DNA of 64,000 nucleotides from Simplicispira metamorpha (GTDB taxonomy: Bacteria > Pseudomonadota > Gammaproteobacteria > Burkholderiales > Burkholderiaceae_C), in contig NZ_SLXH01000001.1 of NCBI RefSeq assembly GCF_004341365.1, positions 1 through 64,000 on the forward strand. The letters run 5' to 3'. This document shows, in pieces, positions 8,287 through 16,319 of this stretch. A program made the position numbers and the translations under genes. A model generated the notes under the pieces. That model did not search any database. It saw only the letters and a list, made by a program, of their open reading frames with translations, and was not told where the DNA came from. Position 1 is the first letter of the stretch. Each line of letters opens with the position of its first letter.

Positions 8287-9723
8287 TCAGTCTTTGAGCA
8301 GGGCAGCGGCCTTGACCGTGCGCTCGCGGCGGGCGTCGTAAGCGGCCAGCACGGCCAGCAGCGCCGAGGCGACGCGGGCAGTGGGGCCATCGGCACGGCT
8401 GGTCAGGGCAATTGGCACGCGCGCGCCCAGCACCAAGCCCGAGCCCGTGGCGCCGGCCAGGTATTCGAGCTGCTTGGCCAGCATGTTGCCGCTTTCCAGA
8501 TCGGGCACGGCCAGGATGTCGGCATCACCGGCCACCACCGACTCAATGTGCTTGATCTCTGCGGCGTGGGCCGAGATGGCATTGTCAAAGGCCAGCGGGC
8601 CATCGAGCACGCCGCCGGTGATCTGGCCACGGTCAGCCATCTTGCACAGGGCAGCGGCGTCCAGCGTGGAGGGGATGTTGGGGCTGACCGTCTCGACCGC
8701 CGACAGGATGGCCACTTTGGGGGTGGCCACGCCCATGATGCGGGCAAAGTCGATGGCGTTCTGGATGATGTCCTTCTTCTCTTGCAGATTCGGGCTGATG
8801 TTCAGCGCCGCGTCGGTGATGAGCAGCGGCTTGGGGTACAGCGGCACGTCAAAGCGGAACACGTGCGACATGCGGCGGCCCGTGCGCAGCGAGTGCTCGG
8901 CCAGCACGGCCTTGACCATCTCGTCGGTGTGCAGGCTGCCCTTCATGATCACTTCGACCTCGCCGCGCGCAGCCATGCCAGCGCCCATTTGGGCCGCAGC
9001 GTGGCTGTGCTCCACATCAATGATCTCGACACCATCGAGGTCGATGTTGGCTTCCGTGGCCACCAGGCGGATGCGCTTGGCGGGGCCAATCAGCACGGGC
9101 ACGATCAGGCCGTGGCGGGCCGAATCCATGGCGCCGCTGAGCGAACCCACATCGCACGGATGCACCACTGCGCAGCGCACGGCGGGCATGCCGTCGGCCA
9201 GGGCCAGCAGTTCTTTGAAGCGGGCTTCGGGATCGAACAACTGGATTTGTGGCGCATTGATCTTGGGCAGGCGCACTTTTTCCGTCGGGGGCATGACGCG
9301 GGCCGTGCCGTGCAGCACGACTGCACCTTTTTGGTTGATGACCTGGCAGTCCAGCTCGGCGCGTTTTTTCTCGTCGTCCTTGCTGACCACGGTGGCCGTA
9401 ACGGTCAGCGTATCGCCAATGCGCACGGGTTTGACGAACTTGAGGTTTTGCTCCAGGTAAATGGTGCCGGGGCCGGGAAACTGCGTGCCCAGCAGCGCCG
9501 AAATCAGTGCGCCGCCCCACATGCCGTGGGCGATAACGCCGTGGAACAGCGTGTCGTTGGCGTATTCGGGGTTCAGGTGGGCGGGGTTGGTGTCGCCCGA
9601 GACGGCAGCGAAAGCCTGGATGTCGGCCTGCGTGAGGGTGCGCAGCAGGCGCGCGCTCTGGCCCACGCTGAGTTCGTCGTAGGTGACGTTTTCAAGCCAT
9701 TCGGTGTGCGGTGTCGTATTCAT
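8287..9723 (-). CDS. bifunctional MaoC hydratase / phosphate acetyltransferase
   Basis: A 478-residue fusion. Residues ~10-150 are a MaoC-type (R)-enoyl-CoA hydratase hot-dog domain, with hydratase-2 signature GDTNPAHLN and the FHGVIAHGMWG turn. Residues ~165-478 are a phosphate acetyl/butyryltransferase domain with LLITDAALNISPN and the ILAVPDLESGNMLAKQL signature. The transferase half makes acetyl-CoA from acetyl phosphate with the neighbouring acetate kinase. The MaoC half could feed (R)-3-hydroxyacyl-CoA to the PHA synthase in the same operon, or may only be structural. The fusion is recurrent in proteobacteria. Confidence 0.9.
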   Translation of the reverse strand: MNTTPHTEWLENVTYDELSVGQSARLLRTLTQADIQAFAAVSGDTNPAHLNPEYANDTLFHGVIAHGMWGGALISALLGTQFPGPGTIYLEQNLKFVKPVRIGDTLTVTATVVSKDDEKKRAELDCQVINQKGAVVLHGTARVMPPTEKVRLPKINAPQIQLFDPEARFKELLALADGMPAVRCAVVHPCDVGSLSGAMDSARHGLIVPVLIGPAKRIRLVATEANIDLDGVEIIDVEHSHAAAQMGAGMAARGEVEVIMKGSLHTDEMVKAVLAEHSLRTGRRMSHVFRFDVPLYPKPLLITDAALNISPNLQEKKDIIQNAIDFARIMGVATPKVAILSAVETVSPNIPSTLDAAALCKMADRGQITGGVLDGPLAFDNAISAHAAEIKHIESVVAGDADILAVPDLESGNMLAKQLEYLAGATGSGLVLGARVPIALTSRADGPTARVASALLAVLAAYDARRERTVKAAALLKD

Positions 9724-9787
9724 ATCGGTGTGGTCCTTTGCGGCAGGCGCAAGTTCACGAAAAAAGGAGGGGGAAGCAGGCCGTGCC

Positions 9788-10567
9788 TCAGGCCATGGCG
9801 TGGCAGCCAGCGTCCACGTAGATGGTCTGGCCGGTCATGCCCGAGGAAGCATCCGTACACAGGAAGGCGCACAGGTTGGCGATCTCGGTCAGCGTCACCA
9901 GGCGCTTGAGGGGCGACTTGGCCACGGCATTGGCCATCAGGTCATCAAAACTGGCGATGCCCGAAGAAGCGCGCGTCAGGATGGGGCCTGGGGAGACGGC
10001 ATGGACGCGGATGCCTTGTTCGCCCAGTTCCATGGCCATGTAGCGCGTCAGCGATTCCAGCGCGGCCTTGACCGGGCCCATCAGGCCGTAGTGGGGCACG
10101 GCCTCGTCGGCGCCCAGGTAGGTCATGCTGAGCATGCTGCCGCCGTTGGGCATGTGGGGTGCGCACAGCTTGGCCAGGCGGGCAAACGAGTGGCACGACA
10201 CGGCCATGGCGCGCGAGAAGCCGTCGCTGGAGCTGTCGATCACGTTGCCGTGCAGGTCGGCCAGCGGCGCCCAGGCAATGGAGTGGATGACAAAGTCCAG
10301 CTGCCCCATGCGTGCGATGGCGTGCTGCACTGCCGCTTCGAGTTCGCCTTCTTCCTCGACGTTGCAAGTGACCAGCTCCACCCCGATAGGCTGGGTCAGT
10401 GGCTCCACAAAGCGGCGTGCCTTGTCGTTCAGGCAGGACACCACCAGTTCAGCGCCGAGTTGGTGCATCAATTGGGTGCAGCCCCAAGCAATGCTGCTTT
10501 CATTGGCCACGCCAAGAATCAGGCCTTTTTTACCTGCCAGGCTGAAGGTGGATGTATTGAGCGTCAT
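9788..10567 (-). CDS. fabI: enoyl-[acyl-carrier-protein] reductase (NADH) FabI
   Basis: A 259-residue SDR-fold enzyme that reduces enoyl-ACP in fatty acid elongation. FabI-specific traits are the cofactor loop GVANESSIAWG (~19-29), the catalytic pair Y...Y-x6-K in TYLGADEAVPHY / GLMGPVK (~150-169), and SPGPILTRASSGI (~190). It sits between an unknown gene and the MaoC-Pta gene in the phaC operon. This may be a second, specialised FabI rather than the housekeeping copy. A relative with enoyl-CoA activity cannot be excluded. Confidence 0.85.
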   Translation of the reverse strand: MTLNTSTFSLAGKKGLILGVANESSIAWGCTQLMHQLGAELVVSCLNDKARRFVEPLTQPIGVELVTCNVEEEGELEAAVQHAIARMGQLDFVIHSIAWAPLADLHGNVIDSSSDGFSRAMAVSCHSFARLAKLCAPHMPNGGSMLSMTYLGADEAVPHYGLMGPVKAALESLTRYMAMELGEQGIRVHAVSPGPILTRASSGIASFDDLMANAVAKSPLKRLVTLTEIANLCAFLCTDASSGMTGQTIYVDAGCHAMA

Positions 10568-10666
10568 GGAATGGATATCTCCAGAAAAAGCCAGGCGCGG
10601 CGGTACCGCGTCTGCTGGCGCAGGGCACGCAAGGTGCCGGGAAAAAGCGGTGTGGGCAAAAGCAGC

Positions 10667-11095
10667 TCAGAACCCATCGAACAGGCGCCGCAGATCGGCA
10701 CCGGCAGCGCCGGGCTTGAAGCCTTCGCGCTCAAGCTGGTCTTGGGCGTTGACCAGGATGTGGCGCGTGGCATCGACGCCCACGCGGTCTACAAAACGGC
10801 GGGTCACGCCGTAGCGCAGCACCAGCAGGCCGCGCAGCTCTTCGCGCAAGTGGGATTTGCGGCGCTCGGGACTGCCTGCGGGCAAGGCGCTGTTGGCGGC
10901 AGCACGGCGCTCGTGCGCTGGGGCGCCGCCACCGTCCATGTTCAGCACGCGGTCCAGTTCGCTTTCGTTCTGCAAATCCACGTCCAGGGCGCTGGCCAGG
11001 CGGGCAATGCGGGCACTGAGTTGCTCGATGGAGCCGCTCATGCGTTGCAGGTGCGCGGCCAGGGCCTCTTCGGTGCGTTCACTCTCAGTCGGCAT
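10667..11095 (-). CDS. conserved hypothetical protein coupled to phaC
   Basis: A 142-residue soluble protein that I do not recognise as a named family. The N-terminal third is helical with heptad spacing (EALAAHLQRMSGSIEQLSAR, then a short hydrophobic stretch), suggesting a coiled coil or phasin-like amphipathic helix. The middle is Ala/Gly-rich, and the C-terminal part (REELRGLLVLRYGVTRRFVDRVG) is basic. Its ATG overlaps the phaC stop by 11 bases, so translation is coupled. A role in PHB synthase or granule function is inferred only from this position. Confidence 0.7.
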   Translation of the reverse strand: MPTESERTEEALAAHLQRMSGSIEQLSARIARLASALDVDLQNESELDRVLNMDGGGAPAHERRAAANSALPAGSPERRKSHLREELRGLLVLRYGVTRRFVDRVGVDATRHILVNAQDQLEREGFKPGAAGADLRRLFDGF

Positions 11096-12896
11096 AGCGC
11101 ACCATCACATATTCGCCGGGGGCATCGCACAGCACATGGGCCGGATCGATGGCGGGAGGCGCCACGGGCTTGCCCGAGCGCTCTTTGAGCCAGGCGTCCA
11201 TGGCCTCCCACCAGGAGCCCTGGCGGGTGGGTGCGCTGGCCAGCCACTCATCGGGCTCGACCCAGCCCTGGTTGTCTTCAATGCTGTTGATCTGGTAGCT
11301 GCGGCGCGGCCGGCCAGGCTCAGAGACGATGCCTGCGTTGTGGCCACCGGCGGCCAGCACAAAGGTGACGTGGGTGTCGGTTTGCAGATGGATTTTGTAC
11401 ACCGAGCGCCAGGGCGACACGTGGTCGCGCGTGGTGCCCACCACCAGCATGGGGGCGTGGATGTCCATCAGCGCAATGCCCTGACCGGCCACGCGGTACT
11501 TGCCCGTGGCCAGCGCGTTGTTCAGGAACAGCGAAGACAGGTACTCCGAGTGCATGCGCGCGGGCAGGCGGGTGAGGTCGGAGTTCCAGCTCATCAGGTC
11601 GAAGTCGGCTTCTTCCTGGCCCAGCAGGTAGCGGCGCGTGTTGCGCGTGAACACCAGCTCGCGCATGTTCAGGAACTGGAACGAACCGGCCATGGCGCTG
11701 CCCGAGAGGTAGCCCTTGAGGTCCATCTGCTGGCGCAGGGTTTTGAGCTGTTCATCGTCAATGAACACGCCCATTTCGCCGGGTTCGCTGAAATCGGTTT
11801 GCGCCGCCAGCAGCGTGACCGAGGCCAGCTCGGGCAGACGCTCCATGGAGCGGTCTTCCGCGCGGCGGCCCGCCGTCTGGTTTTGCGCCATGCGGGTGTG
11901 GCGGCCCATGGCAGCGGCCACGATCGACAAGAAGGTGCCGCCCAGGCAGTAACCCAGGGCATGGACGCGCGGCGCACCGGCGCGCTCTTTGACGGCGGCG
12001 AGTGCATCCATGACGCCCATTTGGAGGTAGTCCTGCATGCCCAGATCGCGGTCGGAGGCATCGGGGTTGCGCCACGAAATGATGAACACCGTGTAACCCT
12101 GGCCCACCAGGTACTTGACCATGGAGTTGGACTGCGACAAGTCCAGGATGTAGTACTTCATGATGCACGAGGGCACGATGAGCAGCGGCTCGGGGTACAC
12201 CTTGTCGGTAGTGGGCGTGTACTGGATCAGCTCGATCAGGTGGTTGCGGTACACCACCTTGCCGGGGGTAATCGCCACGTCCTTGCCGACTTCAAAGGTC
12301 AGCGGCTCCAGCACGTCGGGCGTGCTGCGGGCGGTTTCGGCCTTGCGCAGGTCTTCAGAAAAATGTTGATAGCCTTGCAGCAGGCTCTGGCCCTGGGTTT
12401 CCTGGGCCTTGTTCAAGGCTTCGGGGTTGGTCAGCAACCAGTTGGACGGGGTAAAGGTGTCCATGATCTGGCGGTTGAAAAACTCCACCATATGGCTGTG
12501 GTGGCGCGACATGCCATCGACCTGCACCGCCTCGCGCCACCAGGCGCTGTTGGCCTTGTAGCCTTCCTTGAGCGCACTGAAGGGCCACTGGCGCCAGCTG
12601 GCGTCGATAAAGCGGTTGTCGTTGTCTGCAATGGGCTGGCCGTTTTCATCCATAGGGGGATTGACGGCGGTGGCCATGGCTTGCTGGGCCAACGCCAGCG
12701 CCCGCTGCCCCAGCACCATCTGGCGCCCCGGCGAGGCGGCCAGGTGCATGGCCCAGTCGGCTGCGGCCAGCGCCAGTGCAATCGGAGACAAACCCATCGT
12801 GCTGCGTGTCAGGAAGCCGTGGAACGTTTCATCCAGCGCCTGGGTGGCCTCGCGCTGACGCTCAAACGGCACGCTGGATTTCGTCGGTTTTTCCAT
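11085..12896 (-). CDS. phaC: class I poly(3-hydroxybutyrate) synthase
   Basis: A 603-residue polymerase that joins (R)-3-hydroxyacyl-CoA into PHB at the granule surface. The PhaC N-domain is followed by an alpha/beta-hydrolase catalytic domain with FIISWRNP (271-278), lipase-like box GYCLGG with nucleophile Cys317, acid Asp491 (TTRDHVSPW) and His519 (GGHNAG). A hydrophilic insertion of about 20 residues follows the nucleophile helix (~333-358), compared with Cupriavidus PhaC; Delftia synthases are known for an insertion in this region. The start has AGAGG about 8 bases upstream. It is the first gene of the run to ackA. Confidence 0.95.
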   Translation of the reverse strand: MEKPTKSSVPFERQREATQALDETFHGFLTRSTMGLSPIALALAAADWAMHLAASPGRQMVLGQRALALAQQAMATAVNPPMDENGQPIADNDNRFIDASWRQWPFSALKEGYKANSAWWREAVQVDGMSRHHSHMVEFFNRQIMDTFTPSNWLLTNPEALNKAQETQGQSLLQGYQHFSEDLRKAETARSTPDVLEPLTFEVGKDVAITPGKVVYRNHLIELIQYTPTTDKVYPEPLLIVPSCIMKYYILDLSQSNSMVKYLVGQGYTVFIISWRNPDASDRDLGMQDYLQMGVMDALAAVKERAGAPRVHALGYCLGGTFLSIVAAAMGRHTRMAQNQTAGRRAEDRSMERLPELASVTLLAAQTDFSEPGEMGVFIDDEQLKTLRQQMDLKGYLSGSAMAGSFQFLNMRELVFTRNTRRYLLGQEEADFDLMSWNSDLTRLPARMHSEYLSSLFLNNALATGKYRVAGQGIALMDIHAPMLVVGTTRDHVSPWRSVYKIHLQTDTHVTFVLAAGGHNAGIVSEPGRPRRSYQINSIEDNQGWVEPDEWLASAPTRQGSWWEAMDAWLKERSGKPVAPPAIDPAHVLCDAPGEYVMVRYAD

Positions 12897-12956
12897 AGCA
12901 GATCCTCTGGGCTTCAAATGATTACAAAAAGGCAAGTATGCCAAAGTCCATATCGG

Positions 12957-12974
12957 ACTGACCTTCCGGTCAGT
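12957..12974 (-). promoter_or_regulatory. inverted repeat, candidate operator for phaC operon
   Basis: ACTGACC-TTCC-GGTCAGT is a perfect 7-bp inverted repeat with a 4-base spacer, about 60 bp upstream of the phaC start. Architecture resembles TetR-family operators. Which regulator binds is unknown. On the minus strand a weak TGGACT-N18-TGTAAT promoter lies just downstream of it. Confidence 0.5.
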
Positions 12975-13099
12975 ACACCAAAAGCCCGGGTGTTTGAGCC
13001 ATCTCAAGCCATGTGCCTCTGGGCGCTGGCGCGGCTGGCGCCGTGCCGGGAAGCGGCCAGATACCTGCCCCATGCTATGAGAGAACCTGCGACAAACAC

Positions 13100-14077
13100 A
13101 TGACAATGAACGCCATGAGCAGTGCACCACCCCCCTCCCCCCCTTTGCTGCAAGTGCAGGGCCTGCGCAAGCACTACGGTGCCACGACGGTGGTCGATGG
13201 CGTGTCGTTTGACATCGCCCCGGGCGAATGCCTGGGCGTGATCGGCCCCAATGGCGCGGGCAAGACCACCACCATCCGCATGTGCCTGGGCCTGACCGTG
13301 CCCGATGGCGGCAGCGTGCAGTTTCACCCCGGTGGCGGCGCGCCCGCGTTGGACATGCCGCGCGATGCGCTGGCCATCAAGGCCCAGCTGGGCGTGGTCA
13401 CGCAGTTCGACACCCTCGACCCCGACTTCACCTGCCTGGAAAACCTGCGCGTGTTTGGCCGTTACTTCGGCCTCCAAGGCGCGGTGATGGACGAGCGCGC
13501 ACCGCGCCTGCTGGAATTTGCTGCCCTCACCAGCAAGGCCGACGCCAAGCCCGGCGAACTCTCGGGCGGCATGAAGCGGCGCCTGTCGCTGGCGCGCGCG
13601 CTGGTCAACGCGCCGCGCCTGCTGCTGCTGGACGAACCCACCACCGGACTGGACCCGCAGGCGCGCCACCTGATGTGGGAGCGCCTGCAACGGCTGCTGC
13701 AACAGGGCACGGCCATCTTGCTCACCACCCACTTCATGGACGAGGCCGAGCGCCTGTGCTCGCGCCTGCTGGTGCTCGACCACGGCCAAAAAATTGCCGA
13801 AGGCCGCCCGCGCGATCTGATTGCCCAGCACCTGGAGCGCGACGTGGTCGAGGTGTACGGCCAAGGCGCGCTGGCGCTGGCCCACGATGGCGCCCTGCGC
13901 GCCCTGGCCGCGCGCGTGGAAGTCAGCGGCGAGACGGTGTTCTTCTACACCCAGGATGCGCGAGCGCTACTGGACGCGCTGCTGCTGCACCCGCACCTGC
14001 GCACGCTGCACCGGCCCGCCAACCTCGAAGACCTGTTCCTCAAACTCACGGGCCGCCAGATCCGCGCAGAGGGTTGA
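13100..14077 (+). CDS. nodI: NodI-type ABC transporter ATPase
   Basis: A 325-residue ABC ATPase of the NodI/ABC-2 exporter class. Walker A GPNGAGKTTT (~49-58), signature LSGGM (~154-158), Walker B LLLLDEPTTGLDP, and a switch His in TTHFMDEAE. It pairs with the NodJ-type permease at 15347 to form an inner-membrane exporter. In non-rhizobial betaproteobacteria the substrate is unknown. The ATG at 13100 was chosen; 13106 and 13115 are equally weak starts because no clear RBS is present. A nuclease-family gene lies between it and its partner. Confidence 0.88.
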   Translation: MTMNAMSSAPPPSPPLLQVQGLRKHYGATTVVDGVSFDIAPGECLGVIGPNGAGKTTTIRMCLGLTVPDGGSVQFHPGGGAPALDMPRDALAIKAQLGVVTQFDTLDPDFTCLENLRVFGRYFGLQGAVMDERAPRLLEFAALTSKADAKPGELSGGMKRRLSLARALVNAPRLLLLDEPTTGLDPQARHLMWERLQRLLQQGTAILLTTHFMDEAERLCSRLLVLDHGQKIAEGRPRDLIAQHLERDVVEVYGQGALALAHDGALRALAARVEVSGETVFFYTQDARALLDALLLHPHLRTLHRPANLEDLFLKLTGRQIRAEG

Positions 14078-14174
14078 CGCCTGCGACAGTGGTGCCGGGC
14101 GACTGGGCGCTGGTCGATAAACTGACCGGCGCCTGCCACACCCGGCAGGGCACGCAACACAACAAAGCACAGAC

Positions 14175-15350
14175 ATGACGGCACCCACCGCACCGGTCAG
14201 CCCCCATCTTGCCGACTACACCAGCGTCCACGGTGACATCGTGGCGCTGCTCGAAGCCGCCCGGCGCGCGGCTGCACGCAGCGTCAACGCCCTGATGACC
14301 GCCAGCTATTGGGAGATTGGCCGGCGCATCGTCGAATTGGAGCAAGGCGGCAAAGAACGGGCCGAATACGGCAAGGCCTTGCTGTTGCAACTGGCACAAG
14401 ACCTGTCTGCCCGTTTTGGCCCGGGGTTCAGCAGGCGCAATTTGCAGCAAATGCGTCTGTTCTACCTGGCTTGGCCTGCGGAACAGATTTGGCAGACGGT
14501 GTCTGCCAAATCCACACAGACCGGATTTTCCGAATCACTGGCCCGGCAATCCTTGGATCTGTCCGATCTGGCCCAAGCCTTCCCCTTGCCCTGGTCAGCC
14601 TATGTGCGCTTGCTCTCGGTCAAAAACGAGCACGCGCGCAGCTTTTATGAAACCGAAGCACTGCGCTGCGGCTGGAGCGTGCGGCAACTGGAACGGCAGA
14701 TCAACAGCCAGTTCTACGAACGCATCGCCCTGTCGCGCAACAAGGCTGCCATGCTGGAAAAGGCCGAGGTGGCCGAGCCCGGCGACGCCATGACGCCCGA
14801 GCAAGCCATCAAAGACCCGTTCGTGTTGGAGTTTCTCAACCTGAAGGACGAATACTCCGAGTCTGACCTGGAAGATGCGCTGATACAGCACCTGGCCGAC
14901 TTCCTGCTGGAGCTGGGCGATGACTTTGCTTTTCTGGGCCGCCAGCGCCGCTTGCGGCTCGATGACAGCTGGTTTCGCATTGACCTCTTGTTCTTTCACC
15001 GCAGCTTGAAATGCCTGCTGGTCATCGACCTCAAGGTCGGCCCGTTCAGCTACGCCGACGCAGGACAAATGCACATGTACCTGAACTACGCCCGCCAGCA
15101 CTGGATGAAGCCGGGCGAAAACCCACCCGTGGGACTGATCCTGTGTTCCGGCGCCCACAGCAACGAAGCCCGCTACACCCTGGAGGGCTTGTCGAACAAG
15201 GTTTTGACTGCCGAATTCCGCACCGCACTGCCTGATGAGCGCCTGCTGGCCGAGGAGCTGGAAAAAACGCGGCGCGCACTGGAGGCGCGGCGCATCGGGC
15301 GGGGCCGCAATACACCGGGCAACGGCCCACCACCGCAGGACAACGCATGA
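14175..15350 (+). CDS. DUF1016/YhcG family PD-(D/E)XK nuclease-domain protein
   Basis: A 391-residue protein of the YhcG family. The N-terminal DUF1016 helical domain spans ~15-165 (SYWEIGRRIVE, FGPGFSRRNLQQMR). The C-terminal PD-(D/E)XK fold spans ~205-350 with FRIDLLFFHR (Asp270), VIDLKVG (Asp285-x-Lys287) and GQMHMYLNY. The more usual Glu of the ExK is Asp here, which the fold tolerates. Family members accompany restriction, toxin or retron-like loci, and cellular function is unresolved. No good RBS precedes the ATG. The stop overlaps the nodJ start by ATGA, embedding it in an exporter operon. Confidence 0.88.
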   Translation: MTAPTAPVSPHLADYTSVHGDIVALLEAARRAAARSVNALMTASYWEIGRRIVELEQGGKERAEYGKALLLQLAQDLSARFGPGFSRRNLQQMRLFYLAWPAEQIWQTVSAKSTQTGFSESLARQSLDLSDLAQAFPLPWSAYVRLLSVKNEHARSFYETEALRCGWSVRQLERQINSQFYERIALSRNKAAMLEKAEVAEPGDAMTPEQAIKDPFVLEFLNLKDEYSESDLEDALIQHLADFLLELGDDFAFLGRQRRLRLDDSWFRIDLLFFHRSLKCLLVIDLKVGPFSYADAGQMHMYLNYARQHWMKPGENPPVGLILCSGAHSNEARYTLEGLSNKVLTAEFRTALPDERLLAEELEKTRRALEARRIGRGRNTPGNGPPPQDNA

Positions 15351-16186
15351 CCCCCCACCACACCGAATCCACCCCCCACCGCCCCGCCGCCCTGCCCCAC
15401 CCCTGGCGCCTGCCCGAAGTCTCAGGGCGCTGGTGGCCGGTGTTTTTGCGCAACCTGCTGGTCTGGCGCAAGCTGGCCATTCCCAGCCTGGTGGGCAACA
15501 TCGCCGAGCCGTTGATGTGGCTGGTGGCCTTTGGCTACGGCATGGGCGCGCTGGTGGGGCAGTTGCAAGTGGGCGGCCAGCCGGTGCCCTACATCCTGTT
15601 TCTGGCCAGCGGCAGCATCTGCATGAGCGCCATGAACGCAGCCAGCTTTGAGGCGCTGTACTCGGCCTTCTCGCGCATGCATGTGCAAAAAACCTGGGAC
15701 GGCATCATGAACGCGCCCGTCAGCCTGGACAACATCGTGCTGGCCGAGATGCTCTGGGCCGCCTTCAAGGCGCTGTTCACCGTCACTGCCATTCTGGGCG
15801 TGATGCTGGCGCTGGGCATCAGCCATTCGCCCAAGCTGTTGGTGGCCTGGCCGGTGCTGCTGGGCGTGGGCGTGATGTTTTCCAGCATTGCGCTGATCTT
15901 CAACGCGCTGGCCAAGGGCTACGATTTCTTCACCTACTACTTCACGCTGGTGCTGACGCCGATGATGTTTTTGTCGGGCGTGTTCTTTCCGCGCGAGCAG
16001 CTGCCGCCGCTGGTGCGGCACATCTCTGACTGGTTGCCGCTGACCAACGCCGTGGAGCTGGTGCGCCCGCTGTTCATGGACCAGTGGCCCGCCAACCCGC
16101 TGCGCCACGCGCTGGTGCTGGTGGTGACGACGCTGGTGGCCTTCCAGCTGGCGCTGGTGCTGACGCGCAAGCGCTTTGCGGGCTGA
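15347..16186 (+). CDS. nodJ: NodJ-type ABC-2 permease
   Basis: A 279-residue ABC-2 membrane permease with six hydrophobic segments (about 50-75, 80-105, 135-160, 165-190, 195-220, 248-272). The C-terminal motif FLSGVFFPREQLP before the fifth segment is typical of NodJ. It is the membrane half of the exporter with the ATPase at 13100. Translation is coupled to the intervening nuclease-family gene through an ATGA overlap, unusual because nodI and nodJ are normally adjacent. Confidence 0.9.
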   Translation: MTPHHTESTPHRPAALPHPWRLPEVSGRWWPVFLRNLLVWRKLAIPSLVGNIAEPLMWLVAFGYGMGALVGQLQVGGQPVPYILFLASGSICMSAMNAASFEALYSAFSRMHVQKTWDGIMNAPVSLDNIVLAEMLWAAFKALFTVTAILGVMLALGISHSPKLLVAWPVLLGVGVMFSSIALIFNALAKGYDFFTYYFTLVLTPMMFLSGVFFPREQLPPLVRHISDWLPLTNAVELVRPLFMDQWPANPLRHALVLVVTTLVAFQLALVLTRKRFAG

Positions 16187-16187
16187 G

Positions 16188-16218
16188 CGGCTGGCGGCTG
16201 GCGGCTGGCGGCTGGCGG
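16188..16218 (+). repeat. short tandem repeat, 7-mer CGGCTGG x4.4
   Basis: Four perfect copies of CGGCTGG plus CGG, starting two bases after the nodJ stop. A 7-bp unit in non-coding DNA can change copy number by slippage with no coding consequence. Confidence 0.8.
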
Positions 16219-16262
16219 TTCACCAGCACAGCGCGCCCCACTATTGCGCTCGACCCACTACT

Positions 16263-16319
16263 TTTTTGATAGCTGCTTGCGCTTACTGCATGGGCGCTAG
16301 AGGCCTATTTACCCATAAA
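16263..16319 (+). repeat. ATAGCTGCTTGCGC repeat, nodJ/GMC convergent gap
   Basis: Near-consensus copy: TTTTTTGATAGCTGCTTGCGC, a variable middle, GGGCGCTAGAGGCCTATTT. It ends at the stop codon of the GMC oxidoreductase gene. Confidence 0.85.

Noticed and set aside
7033-9909. A 958-codon open frame on the plus strand opposite ackA and the MaoC-Pta gene
   Set aside because: It mirrors well-recognised genes on the other strand; the translation is His/Gln/Arg-rich without any domain, the usual antisense product of high-GC coding DNA. The same applies to plus-strand frames at 29860-32715, 35292-37571 and 20243-22267.
14979-15041. Asp in place of Glu in the ExK of the YhcG nuclease as evidence of inactivation
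   Set aside because: PD-(D/E)XK folds accept either acid, and the other motif residues and lysine are intact.
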